A stretch of DNA of 64,000 nt from Verrucomicrobiia bacterium (GTDB taxonomy: Bacteria; Verrucomicrobiota; Verrucomicrobiia; Limisphaerales; UBA11358), in contig JANWKE010000021.1 of NCBI GenBank assembly GCA_025451535.1, forward strand, positions 1 through 64,000, written 5' to 3'. Positions 1 through 9,487 of the stretch are shown one piece after another. The translations under genes and the position numbers were made by a program. The notes beneath the pieces are model-generated. The model saw only the letters and a program-made list of their open reading frames with translations. It was not told where the DNA came from and did not search any database. The number at the start of each line of letters is the position of its first letter. Position 1 is the stretch's first letter.

Positions 1-273
1 GACGAGCAGTTCGTTCGAGCGGACCATCTCGTTATCGAGCACAGGCACGGCGGTAACCTGTCCGGCAATGCGCGGGGCGATGGAAACCACGTGCGCGGCG
101 ATGAAGGCGTCGTCGGTGGATTCATGGGTGAGGGCGGTGACCAGGTAATCCAGTCCGAAGAACAGCAACACGGCCAGCCCGCCGGCCGCCGGCCAGGCAA
201 ACCACGGGTGATTCAGTTTTGCCAGCCGCGTGCCGTTGGCATTGGGAGCGGCGGGTGATATCTCCTCGTTCAT
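1..273 (-). CDS. HlyD/EmrA-family membrane fusion protein, N-terminal part (truncated by window edge)
   Basis: Reverse-strand translation from ATG at 273: MNEEISPAAPNANGTRLAKLNHPWFAWPAAGGLAVLLFFGLDYLVTALTHESTDDAFIAAHVVSIAPRIAGQVTAVPVLDNEMVRSNELLV; 'STDDAFI..HVV.IAP.IAG.V..V.V.DN..V' is typical of EmrA/HlyD proteins. Confidence 0.85.
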   Translation of the reverse strand, partial: MNEEISPAAPNANGTRLAKLNHPWFAWPAAGGLAVLLFFGLDYLVTALTHESTDDAFIAAHVVSIAPRIAGQVTAVPVLDNEMVRSNELLV

Positions 274-277
274 AATC

Positions 278-883
278 TTACTTTTTCCATTTCTTCGCAC
301 CGGCACCCGACAGGAACAAATCCACAATGCGTTCCGCCGCCGCGCGGTTCAGGCGGTATTTTGGCATCAGCAGATGTGCCCGGACAAAAAAATTGATTTG
401 TCCGTAAAAACCGTAGGCGAGGTCGAGACTGTCAAAACGGTCGTCCAGTTCGCCCGCCGCCAACGCGTGTTTCATCAGCGAGTTTATAAACTCCAGGTTG
501 CGCTGGCATTTGTCGACGTAACGCAATTTGGCCGGGACCTCCCCGGGCGCGGCAAAAGCCGTCGCGAACGCGATGCGTGTCAGTTCGCGGTTTTTGTGAA
601 AGTAATCGAAAAGCGCCATCAAAATTTCAACCAGTTGCCCGCGGAAATCGTTCCGGCGTGCCGCCGCCTGTTGCACCACCCGATAGCGTTCGTCGTGCGC
701 CTCGCTGACGAGCGCTTGAAACAACCCGGCTTTGTCACGGAAATGATAATAGAGCGCGGGCTTGGACACCCGGGCGTCGCCAACGATTTGCTGGACGGAC
801 GTGGCCGCATAACCGGCGTTGGCGAAGCGCTTCAGCGCCGCCTGCAAAATCTGTTGCCGCGTCTCGGGACCGTGTTTGGCCAT
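278..883 (-). CDS. TetR/AcrR family transcriptional regulator
   Basis: N-terminal TetR HTH (RQQILQAALKRFANAGYAATSVQQIVGDARVSKPALYYHFRDKAGLFQALV); adjacent to efflux MFP gene. Confidence 0.93.
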   Translation of the reverse strand: MAKHGPETRQQILQAALKRFANAGYAATSVQQIVGDARVSKPALYYHFRDKAGLFQALVSEAHDERYRVVQQAAARRNDFRGQLVEILMALFDYFHKNRELTRIAFATAFAAPGEVPAKLRYVDKCQRNLEFINSLMKHALAAGELDDRFDSLDLAYGFYGQINFFVRAHLLMPKYRLNRAAAERIVDLFLSGAGAKKWKK

Positions 884-884
884 A

Positions 885-902
885 ACCTACCGAACGGTAG
901 GT
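885..902. promoter_or_regulatory. Candidate TetR operator: perfect palindrome ACCTACCG-AA-CGGTAGGT
   Basis: 8-bp perfect inverted arms, 1 nt upstream of the tetR ATG (881-883, minus strand). Confidence 0.7.
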
Positions 903-1027
903 AAGAAAGGGCCGTTTGTCAAATGGCTTTTTGCGGGTGAAATGAATGCTCAAAGACTTGAATCCCCGGTCTGAATGTTTAGGCTGCTGGCCAATCGGTG
1001 CGGTATAAACGACAACCAGGAGCATTT

Positions 1028-2182
1028 ATGAGAGATTGGCGCACGCCTTTCGCCGGAACCACCCTGCTGGCCGCCTGCGTTTTCTTCGCGGGCTGTAACA
1101 AACCCCCGTCGGATACCGATACCAGCGGCGTCATCAAGGTTGGCGAGTATGCTTCGTTGACCGGCAGCGAGGCCACATTCGGCCAGTCATCGCACCAGGG
1201 CACCGCGCTGGCAATTGATGACATCAACGCCGCCGGCGGCGTGCTCGGTAAAAAAATTCAGCTCATTACCGAGGACGACCAGTCACAGGCCGGACAGCCC
1301 GCCACCGTGGTGCGCAAATTGATTTCCAGCGACGGCGTCGTGGCCATTCTGGGCGAGGTGGCTTCTTCCCGTTCGCTCGAAGCCGCGCCCATCTGCCAGG
1401 AAAGCAAAATCCCGATGGTTTCGCCCGCGTCGACCAACCCGCGGGTGACCGAGGTGGGCGACTACATTTTCCGCGTCTGTTTCATTGATCCGTTTCAGGG
1501 TACGGTCATGGCGAATTTCACGCGCAAAACGCTCAAGTTGAAAACCGCCGCGGTGCTGAAGGATGCCAGCAGCGATTACAGCGTGGGACTGGCAAAATAT
1601 TTCGTCGCTGGCTTTACCGCCGATGGTGGCAAAATTGTCGCCGAGGAAAATTTCAGCCACGGCGACAAGGATTTCAGTGCGCAACTGACGGCCATCAAGG
1701 CCGACAATCCCGACGGTATTTTTGTTCCCGGCTATTACACGGAGGTGGGGCTGATTGCGTTGCAGGCACGCCAGCTCGGCGTCATGGTGCCGTTGTTCGG
1801 CGGCGACGGCTGGGAATCCGCCTCGCTGGTGCCCATCGGCGGCAAGGCGCTGGAAGGCTGTTATTTTTCCACGCATTATTCGCCCGACGACACCTCGCCT
1901 GTCGTCCGGAATTTCGTGAAAAAATTTCATGACCGCTACCAGGAAACGCCCGACACCATGGCCGCGCTGGGCTACGATTCGGCGCTGATTCTGGCGGACG
2001 CCATCAAACGCGCCGGCTCCACCGACGCCGCCAAAATCCGCGACGCGCTGGCGGCAACAAGGGATTTTCAGGGCGTCACCGGCAAAATCACGATTGATGC
2101 GAACCGCAACGCGTCGAAGCCAGCCGTGATTTTGACGATCAAGGACGGCCAGTTCCAATACGTCGAGACCGTTGCGCCCTGA
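1028..2182 (+). CDS. Branched-chain amino acid ABC transporter substrate-binding lipoprotein
   Basis: Lipobox-like signal (LLAACVFFAGC), then IKVGEYASLTGSEATFGQSSHQGTALAIDDINAAGGVLGKKI typical of LivK/J family; followed by livHMGF. Confidence 0.92.
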   Translation: MRDWRTPFAGTTLLAACVFFAGCNKPPSDTDTSGVIKVGEYASLTGSEATFGQSSHQGTALAIDDINAAGGVLGKKIQLITEDDQSQAGQPATVVRKLISSDGVVAILGEVASSRSLEAAPICQESKIPMVSPASTNPRVTEVGDYIFRVCFIDPFQGTVMANFTRKTLKLKTAAVLKDASSDYSVGLAKYFVAGFTADGGKIVAEENFSHGDKDFSAQLTAIKADNPDGIFVPGYYTEVGLIALQARQLGVMVPLFGGDGWESASLVPIGGKALEGCYFSTHYSPDDTSPVVRNFVKKFHDRYQETPDTMAALGYDSALILADAIKRAGSTDAAKIRDALAATRDFQGVTGKITIDANRNASKPAVILTIKDGQFQYVETVAP

Positions 2183-2186
2183 AGTG

Positions 2187-2221
2187 GTTGATAGTTGATA
2201 GTTGATAGTTGATAGTTGATA
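2187..2221. repeat. Five tandem GTTGATA units
   Basis: GTTGATA x5 directly downstream of the livK-like stop codon; inverted counterparts at 2286-2300 and 2683-2710. Confidence 0.9.
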
Positions 2222-2306
2222 GAAAAAGCCCGACGCTTGACGGGTTGAGATTTGACGGGAAGTCCGCTGGACAGAGAAATTTGCGTATCAACCATCAACT
2301 AAGCCT

Positions 2307-2666
2307 ATGTTCAACTTTGAAAAACTCGAAACGTGGCAAAAGGCGATTGATTTCGCTGATTTGGTTTATTCCTTGACTCGCCGTTTCCCCTCAGAAGAAA
2401 GATTCGGGCTGACTAATCAAATGCGCCGCGCTGCGGTTTCCATTTCGTCGAATATCGCTGAAGGAACGGCGCGTAATTCGAGAACCGACTATGCGCGTTT
2501 TTTGGAAATCGCCGCCGGCTCGCTTTTTGAAGTGGTTTCACAATCTTTTATCGGCCAGCGGCAAGGTTTGCTAACGGAAGATGGTTTCTCGAAGCTTTAC
2601 ACCGCCGCCGAAGAACAGGGGAAAATGTTGAGCGGCCTGCGCCGTTCCGTGCTCGAAGGTTCGTGA
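2307..2666 (+). CDS. Four-helix bundle protein (S23/23S-rRNA intervening-sequence family)
   Basis: FEKLETWQKAIDFADLVYSLTRRFPSEERFGLTNQMRRAAVSISSNIAEGTARNS is the family signature. Confidence 0.93.
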   Translation: MFNFEKLETWQKAIDFADLVYSLTRRFPSEERFGLTNQMRRAAVSISSNIAEGTARNSRTDYARFLEIAAGSLFEVVSQSFIGQRQGLLTEDGFSKLYTAAEEQGKMLSGLRRSVLEGS

Positions 2667-2682
2667 TGCGGCGACCGGTTGC

Positions 2683-2710
2683 CATCAACTATCAACCATC
2701 AACTATCAAC
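2683..2710. repeat. Tandem ATCAACT/ATCAACC repeats (inverted orientation relative to 2187-2221)
   Basis: catcaactatcaaccatcaactatcaac, reverse-complement type of GTTGATA/GTTGATG units. Confidence 0.85.
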
Positions 2711-2715
2711 TGCCT

Positions 2716-3621
2716 CTGACCGAATTTCTCCAGCAACTCATCAACGGCCTGGCGTTCGGCTCGATTCTTGCCCTCATTGCGCTCGGCTACACGATGGTCT
2801 ATGGCATCCTCCGGTTCATCAACTTTGCGCATGGTGACGTTTTCATGCTCGGGGCGTTTGCCGGATTTTATCTCGCGCCGAAAATTGCTGCGGTTTTGCC
2901 CACACTGTCCATCAGCAGCGGGCTGGCGGTCCTGCTCGCCGCGATGCTGATTTGTGCGGTGATCGGCGTGGTGATTGAACGGTTTGCCTACCGCCCTTTG
3001 CGTCGCCGCCCGAAGTTGACGATGCTCATTACAGCCATTGGCGTTTCGTTGTTTCTGGAATACACCGGCCAGTTCGTCTTCGGTGCCGCGCCTAAACGAT
3101 TTCCGCAGATCATTCCGGTTTATCCCATTGCGCATTTCGGCGGCTTGAGCATCACGAGCAATCAGATCATCGTGCTGGCGGTGACCCTGTTCCTGCTCGT
3201 GGCGTTGCGGTTCATTGTACTAAGGACGAAAATCGGCATGGCGATGCGCGCCCTCTCATTCAATCCCGAAGCGGCGGCCCTCATGGGCGTCAACACGGAC
3301 ATTGTGATTTCGTTCACCTTCGCGCTCGGTTCGGCGCTGGCGGCGGCGGCGGGAATCCTGTTCGCGATCAATTATCCGGCGATTGACCCGCTCATGGGAA
3401 TTTTACCCGGCTTAAAGGCGTTCGTCGCCGCCGTGCTGGGCGGCATCGGCAACCTGCCGGGCGCGGTGCTGGGCGGGCTCATCATCGGCACTACGGAGAC
3501 GTTTGTTTCCGGCTACATTTCCTCGACCTACCGTGATGCCATCGCGTTTGCCATTTTGATTTTAATCCTGCTCATCAAACCGTCAGGGCTGCTCGGCAAA
3601 AAGGAGATTGAAAAGGTATGA
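2716..3621 (+). CDS. livH: Branched-chain amino acid ABC transporter permease LivH (non-canonical CTG start inferred)
   Basis: In-frame homology LTEFLQQLINGLAFGSILALIALGYTMVYGILRFINFAHGDVFM begins upstream of the first ATG (2794); 2710 and 2716 are CTG. Confidence 0.8.
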   Translation: MTEFLQQLINGLAFGSILALIALGYTMVYGILRFINFAHGDVFMLGAFAGFYLAPKIAAVLPTLSISSGLAVLLAAMLICAVIGVVIERFAYRPLRRRPKLTMLITAIGVSLFLEYTGQFVFGAAPKRFPQIIPVYPIAHFGGLSITSNQIIVLAVTLFLLVALRFIVLRTKIGMAMRALSFNPEAAALMGVNTDIVISFTFALGSALAAAAGILFAINYPAIDPLMGILPGLKAFVAAVLGGIGNLPGAVLGGLIIGTTETFVSGYISSTYRDAIAFAILILILLIKPSGLLGKKEIEKV

Positions 3622-4577
3622 GGTTCCGGCATGCCAAACTGCTCTTGCTGGCGGCGCTGGGTCTGAGCCTGTTGGTTTCGCTGTTTGCGAGCCACCTCAA
3701 TCCCTACGCGCTGTTCATCTTTTACAATATCGGCATCAACCTCATTCTTGCCGTCAGCCTGAATCTCATCAACGGCTACACCGGCCAGTTTTCGCTCGGC
3801 CACGCAGGATTTATGGCCGTCGGCGCTTACACGGCGGCGGTAATTACGAATCAGTTTGGCGTGGTAAATCCAGCGGCGGCCGAGGCGCTATTCTTGAGCG
3901 CTCTGCTGGCAGGCGGACTGGTCGCAGCCATGGTGGGCCTGCTGGTGGGCCTGCCGACGCTGCGTTTGAAAGGAGATTATCTGGCCATCGTCACGCTCGG
4001 TTTCGGTGAAATCATCCGCGTCATATTCCAGAACATGAACGCGGTCGGCGCCGCGCGCGGCCTGAGCGTCATGCATGGCTGGACCAATTTCTTTTGGGTC
4101 TTTGGCTTTGCCGCCCTGACCGTCTATGTTGTCACTGCGCTCGTTCATTCCACCTACGGCCGCGGATTTATCGCCATCCGTGACGACGAAGTGGCTGCCG
4201 AAGCGATGGGTATTAACACCACGAAATACAAAGTTGCGGCCTTCGTTATTGGCGCTTTTTTCGCGGGCATTGCCGGCGGGCTTTATGCTCACGCGATTCA
4301 GTTTCTTACTCCCGGCGGTTTCGGTTTTATGTTGTCCATCACCTTTGTGGTCATGGTCATCCTCGGTGGCATGGGCAACACGCCGGGCGTCATCCTTGCC
4401 GCCGCGCTGCTGACACTGATGCCTGAAGGTTTGCGCAAGCTGGCCGGATATCCGCATCTCGGCTGGATCGGCGACACGCGGATGATTATTTACTCGCTGT
4501 TATTGATTGTGCTCATGCTGACACGCCCGCAAGGCCTTTTTATCTGGCGTCAAAAATACAAGGGCGCAGCTTCATGA
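3618..4577 (+). CDS. livM: Branched-chain amino acid ABC transporter permease LivM
   Basis: INLILAVSLNLINGYTGQFSLGHAGFMAVGAYTAAV; overlaps livH end and livG start. Confidence 0.95.
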   Translation: MRFRHAKLLLLAALGLSLLVSLFASHLNPYALFIFYNIGINLILAVSLNLINGYTGQFSLGHAGFMAVGAYTAAVITNQFGVVNPAAAEALFLSALLAGGLVAAMVGLLVGLPTLRLKGDYLAIVTLGFGEIIRVIFQNMNAVGAARGLSVMHGWTNFFWVFGFAALTVYVVTALVHSTYGRGFIAIRDDEVAAEAMGINTTKYKVAAFVIGAFFAGIAGGLYAHAIQFLTPGGFGFMLSITFVVMVILGGMGNTPGVILAAALLTLMPEGLRKLAGYPHLGWIGDTRMIIYSLLLIVLMLTRPQGLFIWRQKYKGAAS

Positions 4578-5356
4578 CCGCAAACACCGCAACCGAAAAT
4601 TCGCTGCTGCGCACTGACCGCGTTACCATCCGTTTCGGTGGGTTAACCGCAGTATCGAATTTGGATCTGGAAATCGGGCGGAACGAACTGGTCGGCTTAA
4701 TTGGTCCCAATGGTGCGGGCAAAACGACTGTATTCAACCTGATCACCGGCGTTTATCAACCGACGGACGGCAGGATTTTTTTCGACGGCCAGTGCATCAC
4801 CGGCAGCAAGGCCTATCGGATCACAGCCCGCGGTATTACCCGCACCTTCCAGAATATCCGGCTGTTTTCGTCGCTGACGGTATTCGACAATGTCCGTACC
4901 GCTTTTCATTTGCATCTGCGGGGCGACGTGCGCCATGCGCTCTGGCGCGGACGGTCCTTTTGGGATGAGGAGGAGAGCATCGGAGCCCAGGTCCTGGAAT
5001 TGCTGGAGATTTTCCATCTGGGCAAATTCCAGGATGCCCCGGCCAAAAACCTGAGCTACGGCGACCAGCGGCGGCTGGAAATCGTCCGTGCCCTGGCGGC
5101 GCGGCCAAAACTGCTTTTGCTGGATGAACCCGCCGCCGGTATGAACTCCAGCGAGAAATCGGAGTTGATGCGGTTGATCCAGTTCATCAAGGACAAATTC
5201 AAGATTTCGGTGTTGCTGGTCGAACACGACATGCAGGTCGTCATGGGCATTTGCGAGCGCATCGCCGTTTTGGATTACGGCGTGAAGATCGCGGAAGGGA
5301 AACCCGGCGAGGTGCGCAAAGACCCGAAAGTCATCGAGGCCTATCTCGGAGAATAA
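4574..5356 (+). CDS. livG: Branched-chain amino acid ABC transporter ATP-binding protein LivG
   Basis: Walker A GPNGAGKTT, LSYGDQRRLEIVRALA signature, Walker B LLLLDEPAAGMN. Confidence 0.95.
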   Translation: MTANTATENSLLRTDRVTIRFGGLTAVSNLDLEIGRNELVGLIGPNGAGKTTVFNLITGVYQPTDGRIFFDGQCITGSKAYRITARGITRTFQNIRLFSSLTVFDNVRTAFHLHLRGDVRHALWRGRSFWDEEESIGAQVLELLEIFHLGKFQDAPAKNLSYGDQRRLEIVRALAARPKLLLLDEPAAGMNSSEKSELMRLIQFIKDKFKISVLLVEHDMQVVMGICERIAVLDYGVKIAEGKPGEVRKDPKVIEAYLGE

Positions 5357-5442
5357 ATGAACATCAAAGCGACCAGGGAACTAAGCTTTGGCATCGGTCT
5401 TCCGGCCGCAATGGTTGCTTCGTTCCCGGGTGGTTAAAACTC

Positions 5443-6150
5443 ATGCTGGAAGTCAAGAACATGTCGGTCGGCTATGGTGCCATTACCGCGCTGCGGGGAA
5501 TTTCCCTGTCCGTGCCGGACGGGAAGATCGTCACGCTCATCGGCGCCAACGGCGCCGGCAAGACGACGACGCTCAAGACCGTTTCCGGTTTGCTCAAGCC
5601 GAAGGCCGGTGGGGTTTTTTACCAGGGGAAAAACATCGCCGGCCTGCCGCCGCACCAGATCGTCAAGCTTGGCCTTTCGCACGTGCCGGAGGGCCGGATG
5701 ATTTTTGCGAACCTGACGGTGATGGAAAACCTGCAGATGGGCGCATATCTGCAAAAGGACCGCCAGGCGGTCCGGCGTGAACTCGATTTTGTTTTTGCGA
5801 CGTTTCCCCGGCTCCAGGAACGCGGGCAGCAAATCGCCGGCACATTGAGCGGTGGGGAGCAGCAGATGCTGGCGATTGGGCGCGCGCTGATGAGCCAACC
5901 GAAATTTCTCATGCTGGATGAACCATCGCTTGGCCTCGCGCCGCTCCTGGTTAAAACCATTTTTGAAAAAATTGTCGAAATCAACCGGCAACAGGGCATT
6001 ACGATTTTGCTGGTGGAACAGAACGCAAATCTCGCGCTGGAAATTTCCCATTCCGGTTACGTGCTCGAAACCGGCAAAATCACCCTGCAGGGCGATTCCG
6101 CCGCCTTGCGTCAAAATCCGCAGGTCAGGAGCGCCTATCTGGGCGGCTGA
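5443..6150 (+). CDS. livF: Branched-chain amino acid ABC transporter ATP-binding protein LivF
   Basis: MLEVKNMSVGYGAITALRGISLSVPDGKIVTLIGANGAGKTTTLKTVSG; LSGGEQQMLAIGRALM; ATG at 5443 within longer ORF. Confidence 0.95.
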   Translation: MLEVKNMSVGYGAITALRGISLSVPDGKIVTLIGANGAGKTTTLKTVSGLLKPKAGGVFYQGKNIAGLPPHQIVKLGLSHVPEGRMIFANLTVMENLQMGAYLQKDRQAVRRELDFVFATFPRLQERGQQIAGTLSGGEQQMLAIGRALMSQPKFLMLDEPSLGLAPLLVKTIFEKIVEINRQQGITILLVEQNANLALEISHSGYVLETGKITLQGDSAALRQNPQVRSAYLGG

Positions 6151-6205
6151 AATGCCCTGTTGACTTTGTCCGTCCGTTTGATAAATTCATCGCTCCTTTG
6201 CTTTA

Positions 6206-6640
6206 ATGAAAACGCATTTGCCCAAAGTGAATCTGGACCAGCGGAAATGGCACGTGATTGACGCCGACGGCGCCGTGCTCGGACGGTTGGCTGCGCAGGT
6301 GGCCGACATTTTGCGCGGCAAGAACAAACCGGTCTTTACGCCGCACCTGGATGCCGGTGATTTTGTCATTGTCATCAACGCCGAAAAAGTCCGGGTGACC
6401 GGCAAGAAGGAAACCGCCAAGGAATACATGACTTATTCCGGCTGGAAAGGCGGCGAAAAATACGCCAGCGTCGAGCAAATCCGCGCGCGGCATCCGGAGA
6501 AACTCATCACGCACGCGGTGAAAGGCATGATTCCGAAGAACCGGCTCGGCAGCCGGTTGTTGACCAAGTTGAAAGTGTTCAAGGGCCCGAAGCATCCGCA
6601 CGCCGCGCAACAACCCGGACCGCTCAAGGCGGCGGCCTGA
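6206..6640 (+). CDS. rplM: 50S ribosomal protein L13
   Basis: [48 protein letters not shown]; followed by rpsI. Confidence 0.98.
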   Translation: MKTHLPKVNLDQRKWHVIDADGAVLGRLAAQVADILRGKNKPVFTPHLDAGDFVIVINAEKVRVTGKKETAKEYMTYSGWKGGEKYASVEQIRARHPEKLITHAVKGMIPKNRLGSRLLTKLKVFKGPKHPHAAQQPGPLKAAA

Positions 6641-6648
6641 TTGGATTT

Positions 6649-7050
6649 ATGGCTGAAACGAAAACCAACGAATTTCTGGGGACCGGCCGGCGCAAGACCG
6701 CCGTCGCCCGGGTCCGGCTCGCGTCCGGCAACGGCAAGATCACGGTCAATGGACGCGCCTTTGACAATTATTTTGTGCTCGAAACCCAGCGGGCGCAGGC
6801 AGCCCAGCCTCTGGCGGTTACCGGCACGGCCGAAAAAGTTGACGTGCGTGTGAACGTCGCCGGGGGCGGGCCGAACGGCCAGGCCGACGCGGTGCGACAC
6901 GGCATTGCCCGCGCCCTGCTTCAATTCGATGCGAATCTGCGTCCGCAACTCAAGGCCGAGGGCCTGCTGACGCGCGATTCCCGCATGAAGGAGCGCAAGA
7001 AGTACGGCCAGCCGGGCGCGCGCAAACGGTTCCAATATTCGAAACGTTAA
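6649..7050 (+). CDS. rpsI: 30S ribosomal protein S9
   Basis: [14 protein letters not shown]...C-terminal [19 protein letters not shown]. Confidence 0.98.
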   Translation: MAETKTNEFLGTGRRKTAVARVRLASGNGKITVNGRAFDNYFVLETQRAQAAQPLAVTGTAEKVDVRVNVAGGGPNGQADAVRHGIARALLQFDANLRPQLKAEGLLTRDSRMKERKKYGQPGARKRFQYSKR

Positions 7051-7067
7051 TCGCGCTGGAAATTTCC

Positions 7068-7100
7068 AAGCCCCGCTGGCAAAACCGGCGGGGCTTTTTT
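7068..7100 (+). terminator. Rho-independent terminator after rpsI
   Basis: AAGCCCCGC-tggcaaaaccg-GCGGGGCTT followed by T-run. Confidence 0.88.
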
Positions 7101-7106
7101 ATTGCC

Positions 7107-7559
7107 ATGAAAGCATACGAAATACACGAAGATACGTTGCTGATTTCCGACGATCCGGCGCGGTTGGACCGGGAGCTGGTCCATCGTTTTCTCAGCGAGC
7201 GCAGTTATTGGGCCAGGGGCGTGCCGCCGGAAGCGGTGAACCGCTCCCTCGACCATTCGCTGTGTTTTGGTGTTTATCAAGCGGGACAACAGATTGGTTT
7301 TGCGCGGGTCGTGACCGATTTTGCGACTTTTGCCTGGCTGGCGGATGTCTTCATCGTCGAAGACAAACGGCGGCAGGGTCTGGGCAAAAAACTGATCGCC
7401 ACGGTGCTGGCGCATCCCCGATTGCAGGGCTTGCGCCGGTTCATGCTGGGTACGAGAGACGCGCACGGCCTTTACGCCCGGTTTGGTTTTAAACCACTGG
7501 CGTACCCTGAATGTTTTATGGAAATCCGTCCGGAAAACAGCTACAAATGTGGCTGTTGA
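7107..7559 (+). CDS. GNAT family N-acetyltransferase
   Basis: IGFARVVTDFATFAWLADVFIVEDKRRQGLGKKLIATVL. Confidence 0.92.
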   Translation: MKAYEIHEDTLLISDDPARLDRELVHRFLSERSYWARGVPPEAVNRSLDHSLCFGVYQAGQQIGFARVVTDFATFAWLADVFIVEDKRRQGLGKKLIATVLAHPRLQGLRRFMLGTRDAHGLYARFGFKPLAYPECFMEIRPENSYKCGC

Positions 7560-7560
7560 A

Positions 7561-8640
7561 ATGGCCGCCGAATCTAAAATGAAAACTAAAAAAGTCGCCA
7601 TTGTTGGTGCGTCCGGTTACTCCGGCGAAGAACTTGTCCGGTTGTTGTTGAACCATCCCCACGTGGAACTGGTGGCCGTGACCTCGCGCCAGAACGCCGG
7701 GCAGACGCTGGCGCAGGTTTTCCCGAAGTTCGCCAGCCACCCGAAATCAAAGGCGCTCCGGTTCACTGAGCCGAAGGCGGAATTGCTGGCGAAGCTGGCC
7801 GACGTGGTATTTCTGGCGTTGCCGCACGGTGTCGCCGCTGAATACGCCGTGCCCCTGTTGGATGCCGGTTGCGTCATCATTGATTTGAGCGCCGATTTCC
7901 GGCTCAAGCACGCGGAGATTTACAGGGAATTTTACGCCCACGACCATCCCGCGCCGGAGTTGTTGAAAAAAGCCGTCTACGGCCTGCCGGAAATTTACCG
8001 GGACGAAATCAAGAAATCGCTGCTCATCGCCGCGCCCGGCTGCTATCCGACCAGTATTTTGCTGCCGGTGATTCCGTTATTGAACGCCGGTCTGGTCAAA
8101 CCAACCGGCATCATTGCCGATTCGTTGAGTGGCGTCAGCGGGGCCGGCCGGAAGGCGGAGGCCGATTATTTGTTCTGTGAATGCAATGAAAGCGTGCGGC
8201 CCTACGGTCTGCCAAAGCACCGGCATTTGTCGGAAATCGAGGAACAGCTGTCGCTGGCCGCCAGAACAACGGTCACTATCCAGTTCACACCGCATCTGAT
8301 TCCGGTGACACGTGGCATTTTGACGACACTTTACCTCGCGCCGGAAAAGCATTTTGCAACCGAAGCGGAAATGAAGACGCTGAATGAAAAGATTTCGGCG
8401 TGTTATGTCAGAGCTTACGGCAAGGAACCCTTCGTCCGCCTGCTCGAAGGCAAAGCGCTGCCCGACACCAAAAATGTTACCGGCACGAACGTCATCGAAA
8501 TCGCGTGGCGGCTCGATCCGCGCACGGGCCGGCTCATCGTCATCAGTGCCGAAGACAACCTGGTCAAGGGTGCGAGCGGACAGGCGGTGCAAAGTCTGAA
8601 TATTTTGAGCGGCTGGCCCGAAACGGCGGGATTGGTTTGA
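7561..8640 (+). CDS. argC: N-acetyl-gamma-glutamyl-phosphate reductase
   Basis: KKVAIVGASGYSGEELVRLLLNHPHVELVAVTSRQNAG; catalytic region APGCYPTS; start may be 7579. Confidence 0.96.
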   Translation: MAAESKMKTKKVAIVGASGYSGEELVRLLLNHPHVELVAVTSRQNAGQTLAQVFPKFASHPKSKALRFTEPKAELLAKLADVVFLALPHGVAAEYAVPLLDAGCVIIDLSADFRLKHAEIYREFYAHDHPAPELLKKAVYGLPEIYRDEIKKSLLIAAPGCYPTSILLPVIPLLNAGLVKPTGIIADSLSGVSGAGRKAEADYLFCECNESVRPYGLPKHRHLSEIEEQLSLAARTTVTIQFTPHLIPVTRGILTTLYLAPEKHFATEAEMKTLNEKISACYVRAYGKEPFVRLLEGKALPDTKNVTGTNVIEIAWRLDPRTGRLIVISAEDNLVKGASGQAVQSLNILSGWPETAGLV

Positions 8641-8649
8641 GTTCGCAAG

Positions 8650-9459
8650 ATGTCGAAACCCATTTTACCCCCCGCTCGATGGAATGCGGCTGCTTACGCC
8701 GCAAATTCCGCCGTGCAACAGACCTGGGCGCGGGAATTGATCGCCCGGCTCAAATTGCGCGGCGACGAACATGTTCTCGATGTCGGCTGCGGCGATGGCA
8801 AGGTAACGGCGGAAATCGCGCATGCCGCGCCGCGCGGCGCCGTCGCCGGCGTGGACGCCTCAGCGGAGATGATTGCTTTCGCGCAAAAAGCTTTTCCCCC
8901 GAGGCAACATCCGAACCTCGAGTTTCACGTCATGGACGCGCGCAAAATAAAGTCCGCGCGCCGGTTCGACGTCGTTTTTTCAAACGCCGCCTTGCATTGG
9001 GTGGACGATCACGAGGCAATTTTGCACGGCGTCGCGTCCGTGCTGAAGCCCGGCGGAAGGCTCATTATTTCGTGCGGCGGCAAAGGCAATGCGCATGACG
9101 TTTTCCTCGCGTTGCGACCGGAATTACGAATGAAACGCTGGCGCCAGTTCTTTCGCCGGATGCCTAAACCGTACTTTTTTTACAGTCCGGCGGATTACGA
9201 AAAATGGCTGCCCCGTTCCGGCTTTAAAGCATTGAATGTCCGCCTCCGGCCGAAGGATGCGACTTATGCCGGGCGCAGCAGTTTCACCGCGTGGCTGCGC
9301 ACGACCTGGTTGCCTTATGTCCAGCGCGTACCGGAAAATTTGCGCGAGGAATTTATTGTCGCCGTCGCGAACCGTTACGTGGCCAGACATCCGCCGGATG
9401 CGGAAGGAAACGTTCACGTCCGCATGGTGCGGCTGGAAATTGAGGCGATAAAGGGCTGA
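8650..9459 (+). CDS. SAM-dependent class I methyltransferase (trans-aconitate 2-methyltransferase-like)
   Basis: W.A..Y......QQTWA.EL...L.L.GDEHVLDVGCGDGKVTAEIA; 'FSNAALHWVDDH'. Confidence 0.87.
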   Translation: MSKPILPPARWNAAAYAANSAVQQTWARELIARLKLRGDEHVLDVGCGDGKVTAEIAHAAPRGAVAGVDASAEMIAFAQKAFPPRQHPNLEFHVMDARKIKSARRFDVVFSNAALHWVDDHEAILHGVASVLKPGGRLIISCGGKGNAHDVFLALRPELRMKRWRQFFRRMPKPYFFYSPADYEKWLPRSGFKALNVRLRPKDATYAGRSSFTAWLRTTWLPYVQRVPENLREEFIVAVANRYVARHPPDAEGNVHVRMVRLEIEAIKG

Positions 9460-9487
9460 AGGCGCGCCGCTCCGCAACAACAGCATT

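Noticed and set aside
2187-2221. GTTGATA array as a CRISPR
   Set aside because: 7-nt contiguous tandem units with no spacers.
5357-5437. 26-aa ORF MNIKATRELSFGIGLPAAMVASFPGG between livG and livF
   Set aside because: Starts right after livG but has no recognisable homology; likely chance, or at most a remnant.
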